From the NCBI GenBank assembly GCA_963667005.1, contig OY762937.1, forward strand, positions 2,976,001-3,040,000: a DNA stretch of 64,000 nucleotides. The letters run 5' to 3'. The DNA is from G963662605 sp963667005 (GTDB taxonomy: Bacteria > Bacteroidota > Ignavibacteria > Ignavibacteriales > Ignavibacteriaceae). The position numbers were made by a program, and so were the translations under genes. The notes under the pieces are model-generated. The model worked only from the letters and a program-made list of their open reading frames with translations, searched no databases and was not told where the DNA came from. This document shows, one piece after another, positions 55,154 to 62,129 of the stretch (position 1 is the stretch's first letter; each line of letters opens with the position of its first letter).

Positions 55154-55185
55154 GACGGTAAAAGAAAAGTCTTTATTTTACCGTC
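55154..55185 (+). promoter_or_regulatory. Perfect 10-bp inverted repeat before the Rossmann gene
   Basis: GACGGTAAAA and TTTTACCGTC separated by 12 bp, ending 26 bp before the ATG at 55212. No U-run follows, so it is not a terminator; an operator or a 5'-UTR hairpin are the options. Confidence 0.5.
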
Positions 55186-55211
55186 AAAGCAAAAACTAAT
55201 TGAGGTTTTTT

Positions 55212-56912
55212 ATGGATATTTCTGGAAAAACTGTTCTGGTTTTAGGCGCATGGGGATTAGTTGGAAATGCTGTTACACAAAAACTCATACCTGAGAGACC
55301 CAAGAGAATCATTGTCACATCCCTCAATAAATCCGAAGCCCTTGATATGGTGCGGAAGCTAAACAAAAAGTATTCGAAACTTCCAAAGGATTTCTTTGTC
55401 CCCTGGTGGGGAAATGTATTGGTACGTGAAGAGTTCAAGGAACTTGATCGAAGGGATATTTTACTCGACCCGGAAAAACGGCGGATACTCATGCACGATA
55501 CACTAGATGAACTGCATGATGACACATTGCAGGCTTCTGCTCTGTACAAGTTAATCACCAAGTATAAAGCGGACATAATTATTGATTGCATCAATACAGC
55601 GACTGGAATTGCATATCAGGATATATATTCCACGTACAAAAAAATCCGTCACAAACTTGAAGGCGATGCCAGTAATGATGAGTTGCGTGCAATTTCTGAA
55701 GGTCTGCTGTGTACGATGTATATTCCTCAATTGATACGGCATATACAAATCCTCTATAACGCTATGCACACAGTCAAGACGCAGTTGTACTTTAAGATTG
55801 GCACCAGCGGTACAGGCGGTATGGGTTTGAACATACCTTATACGCACAGCGAAGAAAAACCATCCCGCGTACTGTTAAGTAAGTCAGCAGTTGCGGGTGC
55901 ACACACTCTCCTGCTTTTCCTGATGGGAAGAACACCGGAGTCTGCTATTGTGAAAGAATTAAAACCAACTGCGGCTATTGCGTGGAAGCGTATTGAATAT
56001 GATACGATTAAAAAGAAAGGCAAGCCGATCGAATTGCTTGACGTTCCTTTCAGTCATACGGTGAAACTTACAGAGAGATTTGATTTCAATGCATTTACTC
56101 CACTCAAAAAAAGCGGTTCACATCTCAAATCAGTTTTCATTGATACCGGTGAGAACGGCATATTCTCGCGGGGTGAATTCGAAGCTATCACTGCGCAAAA
56201 GCAAATGGAATTTGTTACTCCTGAAGAAATCGCGGATGATATTCTGTTTGAAATAAAAGGCGGCAATACCGGCCACGATATCATTAATGCTTTGGATAAT
56301 GCGACGTTGAATCCTAGCTATCGTGCCGGTTACCTGCAGCACTTTGCTGTTGATAAACTTGAAGAACTGGAAAACCTTCATGGAATCAGCAGCGTTGCTT
56401 TCGAAATGCTTGGCCCTCCCCGGCTGTCTAAACTGTTGTATGAAATTCAGTTATTGAAGTTGATTGGCAAGACAATGAAAGGAATTGTCAAAATATCGCC
56501 GGCGGATTTATCAAAGAAATGCACAGAACTTGTACAGAAGAATGCGAAACTCCGCTCTGAAATGGTGTCCATAGGAATTGGGATTTTATTACCTGATGGA
56601 AAGAGCCTTCTTCGCGGTAATGAGCTAAAGATTCCTGTTCACAATGGAGAACAATCATTCCCTATCAATGCGAAAGTCATTGACACTTGGTCCAATGAAG
56701 GCTGGGTTGATCTGCGAGTCAAGAACATGAAACTCTGGAGTCAGAGATTGCAGCGTATCATGAAAGAGGCATCAGCAATTGATCGAGATGATACAAGTTC
56801 ACTACACGTGAGAAATAAATCCTACTGGAATAACTTCGAGAAGATAGACATCGGACGTGTAGTCAGTTGGCTGTTTATTCACGAAGAAAAAGGTAACAGA
56901 ATGAAGGACTAA
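55212..56912 (+). CDS. Large NAD(P)-binding Rossmann-fold protein of unknown function
   Basis: 566 aa from the ATG at 55212. The N-terminus is a short-chain dehydrogenase/epimerase type Rossmann fold: TVLVLGAWGLVGNAV (GxxGxxG) and, later, ADIIIDCINTATG. The GTSGTGGMGLNIPYTHSEE segment around residue 200 replaces the usual YxxxK, with no clear catalytic Tyr-Lys pair. The C-terminal half (from about residue 330) is helical and unlike standard epimerases. It stands 86 bp before the M14 peptidase. I do not recognise a named family; NAD(P) binding is the only firm inference. Confidence 0.6.
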   Translation: MDISGKTVLVLGAWGLVGNAVTQKLIPERPKRIIVTSLNKSEALDMVRKLNKKYSKLPKDFFVPWWGNVLVREEFKELDRRDILLDPEKRRILMHDTLDELHDDTLQASALYKLITKYKADIIIDCINTATGIAYQDIYSTYKKIRHKLEGDASNDELRAISEGLLCTMYIPQLIRHIQILYNAMHTVKTQLYFKIGTSGTGGMGLNIPYTHSEEKPSRVLLSKSAVAGAHTLLLFLMGRTPESAIVKELKPTAAIAWKRIEYDTIKKKGKPIELLDVPFSHTVKLTERFDFNAFTPLKKSGSHLKSVFIDTGENGIFSRGEFEAITAQKQMEFVTPEEIADDILFEIKGGNTGHDIINALDNATLNPSYRAGYLQHFAVDKLEELENLHGISSVAFEMLGPPRLSKLLYEIQLLKLIGKTMKGIVKISPADLSKKCTELVQKNAKLRSEMVSIGIGILLPDGKSLLRGNELKIPVHNGEQSFPINAKVIDTWSNEGWVDLRVKNMKLWSQRLQRIMKEASAIDRDDTSSLHVRNKSYWNNFEKIDIGRVVSWLFIHEEKGNRMKD

Positions 56913-56997
56913 TGTCTGTATTGTTGCTTAATGCGGACACGAGTTGCAATTATATTATTAAAAAAGTATCTTGTTTTTTTTAATTTCATTGATTGAT

Positions 56998-58413
56998 ATG
57001 TCTCCAAATACTGAATTTATATTTCATTTGTACCATACATACGAACATTACCGCGAAAACTCGCTTAACAGGCGGACAATTACCCATGGTGATGTGACTT
57101 CTGCAATACAAAGACTCAGGGGCTGCCCCGGCTGGAATATTACCACCGCGGGATATTCAGAATTAGGTAAAGAAGTACATCTGCTGTCAACAGGCAGCGG
57201 CCCGGTGAAAATATTCCTATGGTCACAGATGCATGGAGATGAATCAACCGCGACAAGAGCGATTTTTGATATTATAAATTTTATGACAAATCCGACCGGA
57301 TATCATCAAATCGTTGATGATATCCGGCTCCGGACAACAATCTTTTTCCAGCCGATGGTAAATCCCGACGGTGCAGAATTGTTTCAGAGAAGAAATGCTT
57401 ACGGAATTGATGTGAACCGTGATGTACTCAGACAAACATCTTCCGAGGCACAACTTCTGATGAGAACATTCGATGCAATCCGCCCCGACTATGCTTTCAA
57501 TTTGCATGATCAAAGTACATTATATTCTGTTGCTAAATCTGAGAAACAAGTCGCCTTATCATTTCTCGCTCCCCCGTTTGATGACGAACAAACAGTAAAC
57601 CTCAATCGCGAGCGTGCCATGCAAACCATTGTCGGCATGAAAAAAGCCGCAGAGTTTTTTGTACCGGGACACATGGCAAGGTATTGCGATGATTTTGAGT
57701 CAAGAGCATTCGGAGATACGTTTCAACTTAAGGGAGCTTCTACGATACTAGTTGAGAGCGGCGGCTGGAAAGACGATACCGAAAAAGACTTTCTTAGAAA
57801 GAATAATGTTATTGTTCTCATGTCAGCCCTGCATGATATAGCAAGAAGCGCTATCAGCAGCTACCCGGTTGAAGAATATTTCCAGATTCCTGAAAATGAT
57901 AATTACTTATTTGATGTACTGATCAGGAATGTTAAGCTCAGAATCAATGATAAATTTTTACATCTGGATGTGGGTATCAATTATTACGAAACCCTTTGCC
58001 CTGTCGATAGAACATTTTATTACACAGGTAAAATCGAAGATCTGGGTGACCTGTCTACATTTCATGGGATAGAGGAATATATTCTTTCAGATTATGAAAT
58101 TCTGCCGGAGACTATCCATCCCGACGTTGTACTCTCTAAGAATCTCGCCAATCTGGATGCAGAGTCGTTCCTACGTGAAGGAATTATGGGAGTAGTTGTA
58201 AAGGATACTGAAGCGATTGAGGAATTTTTCAAGTTCCCGCTCAATATTTATGCAGCCGGAAAACAACTTAACTTTCTGAATCTTCAGGTTGGTGAACCTG
58301 CACAATTCAGGCTCCATAAGGGAATCGGAGATCAAATATTAGTCATCAACGGTCATTTATTCGACCAAAAAACATACAGCGGGAAAATTAGAAACGGTGT
58401 GATAATTAGATAA
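56998..58413 (+). CDS. M14-family zinc carboxypeptidase-like protein
   Basis: 471 aa from the ATG at 56998 (an upstream TTG at 56971 is less likely). Zinc motif SQMHGDES (HxxE), substrate binding around NPDGAELFQRRNAYGIDVNRD, zinc His in FNLHDQ, and catalytic Glu in ILVESGGWKDD. The C-terminal 170 residues are extra, probably beta-rich. No signal peptide, so cytosolic; peptidase or amidase of murein peptides or another amide is possible. 57 bp before the sigma factor gene. Confidence 0.85.
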   Translation: MSPNTEFIFHLYHTYEHYRENSLNRRTITHGDVTSAIQRLRGCPGWNITTAGYSELGKEVHLLSTGSGPVKIFLWSQMHGDESTATRAIFDIINFMTNPTGYHQIVDDIRLRTTIFFQPMVNPDGAELFQRRNAYGIDVNRDVLRQTSSEAQLLMRTFDAIRPDYAFNLHDQSTLYSVAKSEKQVALSFLAPPFDDEQTVNLNRERAMQTIVGMKKAAEFFVPGHMARYCDDFESRAFGDTFQLKGASTILVESGGWKDDTEKDFLRKNNVIVLMSALHDIARSAISSYPVEEYFQIPENDNYLFDVLIRNVKLRINDKFLHLDVGINYYETLCPVDRTFYYTGKIEDLGDLSTFHGIEEYILSDYEILPETIHPDVVLSKNLANLDAESFLREGIMGVVVKDTEAIEEFFKFPLNIYAAGKQLNFLNLQVGEPAQFRLHKGIGDQILVINGHLFDQKTYSGKIRNGVIIR

Positions 58414-58470
58414 TTTCAGCCGGAAAAAGTATATTTACATCTTTAATATTTAATTTCTTACAAAAAACGA

Positions 58471-59052
58471 ATGCCTGAACAGCTGCAAGATACATTAAAA
58501 CAAGATTTTGAGAGGGAGGCCATCCCTCACATGAATGCATTGTACAATTTTGCCCTTAAATTAAGTGGCGATGAGGACGATGCCAACGATCTCCTTCAGG
58601 AGACCTACTTGCGTGCATTTAGATTCTTCGACAAGTTCGAAAAGGGAACTAATTGCAAGGCTTGGTTGTATCGTATTATGAAGAACTTGTACATCAATTC
58701 TTATAAAAAGAAGACCAGCGGTCCGATTAAGATTGATTACGAGGAAGTTGAGAATTTTTATGAAAATATCAAACCTTCAAATACGGACGATGCTCACTTA
58801 GAGCGTGAAATTTTCGATAGCCTGCTTGATGATGAAGTTTCTCAGGCAATCGCCTCACTTCCGGAAGATTTCCGGACAGTCATCATTCTTTCAGATATCG
58901 AAGGATACACGTACGAGGAAATCGCTGAATTTGTGGACTGCCCTATCGGTACGGTTCGTTCAAGACTGCACCGGGCAAGAAAAATGTTATTTGCAAAACT
59001 ACATAAATATGCTAAAAGCAAAGGATTAGTTAGTGATGAACAAAAAAACTAA
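58471..59052 (+). CDS. ECF-type RNA polymerase sigma factor
   Basis: 193 aa. Region 2: HMNALYNFALKLSGDEDDANDLLQETYLRAF and KGTNCKAWLYRIMKNL. Region 4: LPEDFRTVIILSDIEGYTYEEIAEF with GTVRSRLHRARKML as the -35 recognition helix. RpoE/SigH-like group common in FCB bacteria. It overlaps the next small gene by 17 bp, the usual position of a cognate anti-sigma factor. Confidence 0.93.
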   Translation: MPEQLQDTLKQDFEREAIPHMNALYNFALKLSGDEDDANDLLQETYLRAFRFFDKFEKGTNCKAWLYRIMKNLYINSYKKKTSGPIKIDYEEVENFYENIKPSNTDDAHLEREIFDSLLDDEVSQAIASLPEDFRTVIILSDIEGYTYEEIAEFVDCPIGTVRSRLHRARKMLFAKLHKYAKSKGLVSDEQKN

Positions 59053-59320
59053 TGCAAAAAAAGATTATATACCGGAATTAATTACCGCGTATGTTGATAA
59101 AGAGGTTAAATGCCCCGTCGAAAACGATTTGGCAAAAACCGTCATCACGGACGATAAGGAATTTAAAGAAGAGTACACAATTCAGTTAGTGGCAAAAAAT
59201 ATTGTTTCCAGCAAGTGTAAACAAAAGCACGTTCCGGACGATCTCAAGCAGTCAATTTATCACTCGACTATAAATAATAAAGAGAACTCTAAATCAGATC
59301 AAAAAAAGAAGCCTGAGTAA
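59036..59320 (+). CDS. Small protein, possible anti-sigma factor
   Basis: 94 aa from the ATG at 59036, overlapping the sigma gene by 17 bp. Lys/Glu-rich, with the pattern ELITAYVDKEV...LAKTVITDDKEF found at the start of zinc-type anti-sigma (ZAS) proteins. The HxxxCxxC zinc motif is absent (only two scattered Cys), and there is no transmembrane helix. Function is inferred from position only. Its end overlaps ybaK by 32 bp, tail to tail. Confidence 0.55.
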   Translation: MNKKTNAKKDYIPELITAYVDKEVKCPVENDLAKTVITDDKEFKEEYTIQLVAKNIVSSKCKQKHVPDDLKQSIYHSTINNKENSKSDQKKKPE

Positions 59321-59756
59321 TTTCCGCGAGTGTTGACGGAGCAATGTGAATTTGTACTCCCCTTGCTCCACCGCTGATATAAATCCTCTCAAATAAAAGT
59401 GCCGACTCTTCAATAAATACAGGGAAGTTTTTTTTCATACCGACAGGAGAACAACCTCCTCTGATATAGCCTGTCTTTTCAAGCAGTTCACTGACTTTAA
59501 GCATATCAATTTTCTTTTGACCGCAGGCTTTTGCCGCTTTTTTTAATTCCAGTTCAGCAGTGACCGGTATGCAAAAAACAAAAATCTCCTCTTTATCATT
59601 TTTGGCGACCAGCGTTTTAAATACCGAATCAGCATCGGCATTAATTTTCCTGGCGACAGTTTCGCCGCTTAAATCGTCTTCACTAACCTCATAATGATGC
59701 AGGGTAAAATCGATTTTCTTTGCCTCTAAAAAACGTATAGCATTGGTTTTAGTCAT
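59289..59756 (-). CDS. ybaK: YbaK/EbsC-family Cys-tRNA deacylase
   Basis: 155 aa. It removes Cys wrongly charged to tRNA-Pro. ADADSVFKTLVAK carries the catalytic Lys, and GGCSPVGMKK and the RGVQIHIAPSTLAEI end are conserved. Normal length. Convergent overlap with the possible anti-sigma gene. A terminator lies between it and the TlpA-like gene upstream. Confidence 0.92.
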   Translation of the reverse strand: MTKTNAIRFLEAKKIDFTLHHYEVSEDDLSGETVARKINADADSVFKTLVAKNDKEEIFVFCIPVTAELELKKAAKACGQKKIDMLKVSELLEKTGYIRGGCSPVGMKKNFPVFIEESALLFERIYISGGARGVQIHIAPSTLAEITQASFFDLI

Positions 59757-59765
59757 GGTATGCTC

Positions 59766-59791
59766 AAAAAAAATGCCGGATGAACCGGCAT
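59766..59791 (-). terminator. Rho-independent terminator after the TlpA-like gene
   Basis: TGCCGG-TTCAT-CCGGCA on the minus strand followed by eight T, 8 bp after the stop at 59798. Confidence 0.9.
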
Positions 59792-59797
59792 TGTAAT

Positions 59798-60349
59798 TTA
59801 TTTTTTCAATAATTGTTTTATCGTCTGTACGTAGGTATCTTTATCAACCAGTCCGACGTGTGAATCAACAATATTCCCTTTTCTGTCAATGATAAACGAA
59901 GTAGGAATTCCCTCGATACCGCCAAAATCATCAACTACTTTGTCGGTGAAATAGCAAATCGGATAATTGATACCTTGTTTTCTTGCAAAATCGGCAACAC
60001 TGCTGCGTGTATCACGGTCAACCGAAATACCAATCACAACCAGATCTTTTTTGAATTCATTCTGCAATGCGATAAGATCAGGAATACCTCTGCGGCACGG
60101 CGGACACCAGGTCGCCCAGAAATCTACAATAACAACTTTGTTTTTGAAATCCGATAACTGCAAAGTTTTACCATCAATCGTCTGCAATTTGAAATTGGGA
60201 GCTTTCTTAAGACTGCTTTCCGCCATAAAAGATTCTGACGTAAACAGATTATTATTCATGCTTTCATTTTGCGCTGCCTTAGATTTGCATCCCAACGCGC
60301 CAAACTGAAGTCCTATGACAAACAGTACCGTTAAAACTCTATAGACCAT
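59798..60349 (-). CDS. TlpA/ResA-like thioredoxin-fold lipoprotein
   Basis: 183 aa from the ATG at 60349, preceded by AGAGGT; a longer frame to 60454 lacks signal features. Lipoprotein signal with GALGC (Cys about 21). The redoxin domain has WATWCPPCRRGIPD with CPPC active site and the cis-Pro loop GIPTSFIID. A periplasmic thiol-disulfide exchanger, perhaps in cytochrome c maturation. It lies 52 bp after a small membrane-protein gene. Confidence 0.9.
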   Translation of the reverse strand: MVYRVLTVLFVIGLQFGALGCKSKAAQNESMNNNLFTSESFMAESSLKKAPNFKLQTIDGKTLQLSDFKNKVVIVDFWATWCPPCRRGIPDLIALQNEFKKDLVVIGISVDRDTRSSVADFARKQGINYPICYFTDKVVDDFGGIEGIPTSFIIDRKGNIVDSHVGLVDKDTYVQTIKQLLKK

Positions 60350-60401
60350 TACTACCTCTAAATTATGATATATAGTATGATGTAATCTTTTCAAAAAAGA
60401 T

Positions 60402-60623
60402 TCACTTTTGCTGTGACGTCGTCTGTGATTTATAATTCGGCGGATAATCACCATGTGCCGGTTCCTGCCTTGTATTGTTAATGATAAAAAATATCAGAAG
60501 TACAACGACGACAATCACCGTATATATAAAACTCTTATATCTCGGGTCAATCAAGTGCTTTTTTTCAACCGGCTTGCTGCTTTTATTTGCAGCAGAACGT
60601 GCTTTATTTGCTTTTTGAGCCAT
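60402..60623 (-). CDS. Small single-pass membrane protein
   Basis: 73 aa from the ATG at 60623 (78 from 60638). Lys/Ala-rich N-terminus, one hydrophobic helix FIYTVIVVVVLLIFFII, and a short polar tail with PAHGDYPPNY. No family is recognised. Upstream of and co-oriented with the TlpA-like gene, 52 bp apart. Confidence 0.55.
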   Translation of the reverse strand: MAQKANKARSAANKSSKPVEKKHLIDPRYKSFIYTVIVVVVLLIFFIINNTRQEPAHGDYPPNYKSQTTSQQK

Positions 60624-60638
60624 ATCTCGCATTTTCAA

Positions 60639-60860
60639 TGAATTATAAATTTAGCTTATAAGAATACATAAATTTCTCAAATTTCGAAAGGGATTTTGCT
60701 ATCCCGGCATCTTCCTGCAAAAGAATTTTTTGAAATTCAGGTGTATGAGAAATTTGGGGAAAATATAAACTGTCATTCCGGAATCCACCGCGGTAGATTC
60801 CGGAATGACATTCTACTCTGTTGTTCTTTGACTGCAAGTTTTCAATTACCCAAAATTATC
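60639..60860. repeat. Intergenic region with a 40-bp near-perfect palindrome
   Basis: At 60771-60810, TGTCATTCCGGAATC and GATTCCGGAATGACA flank ACCGCGGT with one mismatched pair, so 19 of 20 positions pair. No gene. Related ATTCCG... inverted repeats occur at 38279 and 38378. The rest of the gap leads into the rex promoter. Confidence 0.7.
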
Positions 60861-60891
60861 TTGACAATTTCTAAAATCTTCAGTATTTTTA
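60861..60891 (+). promoter_or_regulatory. Bacteroidota-type promoter of rex
   Basis: TTG at 60861-60863, a 20-bp spacer and TATTTTTA at 60884-60891 (7 of 8 against TAnnTTTG). The spacer equals that of the tRNA-Arg and nuo promoters. Confidence 0.5.
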
Positions 60892-60911
60892 TCGAGAAAA
60901 TTTTCTCGATA
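60890..60911 (+). promoter_or_regulatory. Probable Rex operator
   Basis: A perfect 22-bp palindrome, TATCGAGAAAA followed by TTTTCTCGATA, covering the -7 element and start point of the rex promoter. Its GAGAAAATTTTCTC core resembles the Rex consensus TTGTGAAnnnnTTCACAA with changed outer bases. A second, imperfect half-site (TTTTTCACGAT) follows at about 60915-60925. Autoregulation by Rex is the natural reading. Confidence 0.65.
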
Positions 60912-60932
60912 TATTTTTCACGATAAAAGAAC

Positions 60933-61601
60933 ATGGAAAATCATCAAATCCGCTCGACGCCTGAACCGTCACTCAGACGGCTCGCACGCTATCTTGATCT
61001 GCTTCATAAGCTGCAAAAAGATGGCCAAATCAGCATTTCCAGCACTCAAATCGGTAATGAGCTGTCCTCCGATCCGACGCAGGTCAGAAAGGACATTGAA
61101 TACACCGGCATTATCGGTAAGCCCAAAACAGGCTATGTCATTTCCGAACTGATTTATGCAATTGAGACCTTTTTTAACTGGAACAATGTTTCGGATGCCT
61201 TTCTTGTAGGTGCCGGAAACTTGGGACGTGCAATACTCGGTTATGGGCATTTCAAAAAGTATGGCCTTAACATTGTTTCAGCGTTCGACGTATCCCCTGA
61301 CCTCATAGGCACTGAGATATATAATATCCCCGTACTCGATTATGAAAAATTGACCAATCTCTCGCAAAGAATGAAAATTCACATCGGAGTAATCACTACT
61401 CCGGTTGAATGTGCACAAGAAGTAGCAGATAAATTGATTGAAGGAGGCATAAAAGCCATTTGGAATTTTGCCCCCATCCACCTGAAAGTCCCTGAAGGTA
61501 TAATCGTGGAACATACTCATCTTACCCAAAGCCTGGCCGTATTAACAAAGAACTTACATAAACAATTTTTACTTGACGATAAATTTTCCGGAGAATTATA
61601 A
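60933..61601 (+). CDS. rex: Redox-sensing transcriptional repressor Rex
   Basis: 222 aa. The N-terminal winged helix (SISSTQIGNELSSDPTQVRKDIEYTG) binds DNA. The Rossmann domain (VGAGNLGRAILGYGHF) senses the NADH/NAD+ ratio, releasing DNA when NADH is high. The C-terminal swapped helix (SLAVLTKNLHKQF) is typical. It is directly followed, with no gap, by the NuoE-like gene, so it is co-transcribed with the genes it probably controls. Confidence 0.95.
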   Translation: MENHQIRSTPEPSLRRLARYLDLLHKLQKDGQISISSTQIGNELSSDPTQVRKDIEYTGIIGKPKTGYVISELIYAIETFFNWNNVSDAFLVGAGNLGRAILGYGHFKKYGLNIVSAFDVSPDLIGTEIYNIPVLDYEKLTNLSQRMKIHIGVITTPVECAQEVADKLIEGGIKAIWNFAPIHLKVPEGIIVEHTHLTQSLAVLTKNLHKQFLLDDKFSGEL

Positions 61602-62129
61602 ATGTTTGAAGTAACTTCTGCCGAACCCGTATCAAATGTGCGGAAATTCGAAAAGGTTTATCATATTATGGAAACCTTCAACTTCGATAAAAACAATCTT
61701 ATTCCGATCTTACATAGAGTACAGGAAGAATACAGATACCTGCCCGAAAAAATCATGACGTACATTGCCACTGTACTGGATATCTCCCCTGCGAAGATCT
61801 ATGGAGTCGCGACTTTTTATAGTCACTTTACTCTTGACCCGAAAGGCAAGTATATCATCAAAGTATGTAATGGAACAGCCTGCCATGTGAAAGCTTCATT
61901 ACCGATTATTGATGCGATAAAAAATCAATTACATCTTTCCGATGCCAAGAAAACCACTGACGACATGTTGTTCACTCTTGAAACCGTTTCTTGTTTAGGC
62001 GCCTGCGGATTAGCTCCCGTTGTTGTTATTAATGATGACGTACATCCGATGATGACACCTGATAAAGTAACTGAAGTCATTAGCATCATTAAAAACAGCG
62101 AGGAGAACCCGGATGTCAGCAAAAATTAA
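61602..62129 (+). CDS. NuoE-like [2Fe-2S] subunit (HydC/HndA type)
   Basis: 175 aa, thioredoxin-like ferredoxin. The 2Fe-2S ligands are in CNGTACHVKAS and SCLGACGLAPV. The N-terminus has the helical bundle. It starts directly after rex (stop and start adjoin) and overlaps the NuoF-like gene by 17 bp. The pair's architecture fits the NADH-oxidising module of bifurcating hydrogenases or formate dehydrogenases, though service to complex I is possible. Confidence 0.9.
   Translation: MFEVTSAEPVSNVRKFEKVYHIMETFNFDKNNLIPILHRVQEEYRYLPEKIMTYIATVLDISPAKIYGVATFYSHFTLDPKGKYIIKVCNGTACHVKASLPIIDAIKNQLHLSDAKKTTDDMLFTLETVSCLGACGLAPVVVINDDVHPMMTPDKVTEVISIIKNSEENPDVSKN

Larger units (their letters stand above)
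54736..55211. promoter_or_regulatory. Divergent regulatory region between hsp20 and the Rossmann gene
   Basis: 476 bp with no gene. Toward hsp20 (minus strand): a sigma-54-like promoter at 54782-54798, and upstream TATGACG-N7-CGTCATA at 54875-54895, GTCGCTTTGGC near 54909 and GTCACTTTGAC near 54941. Toward the plus-strand gene: GACGGTAAAA-N12-TTTTACCGTC at 55154-55185. Confidence 0.55.
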
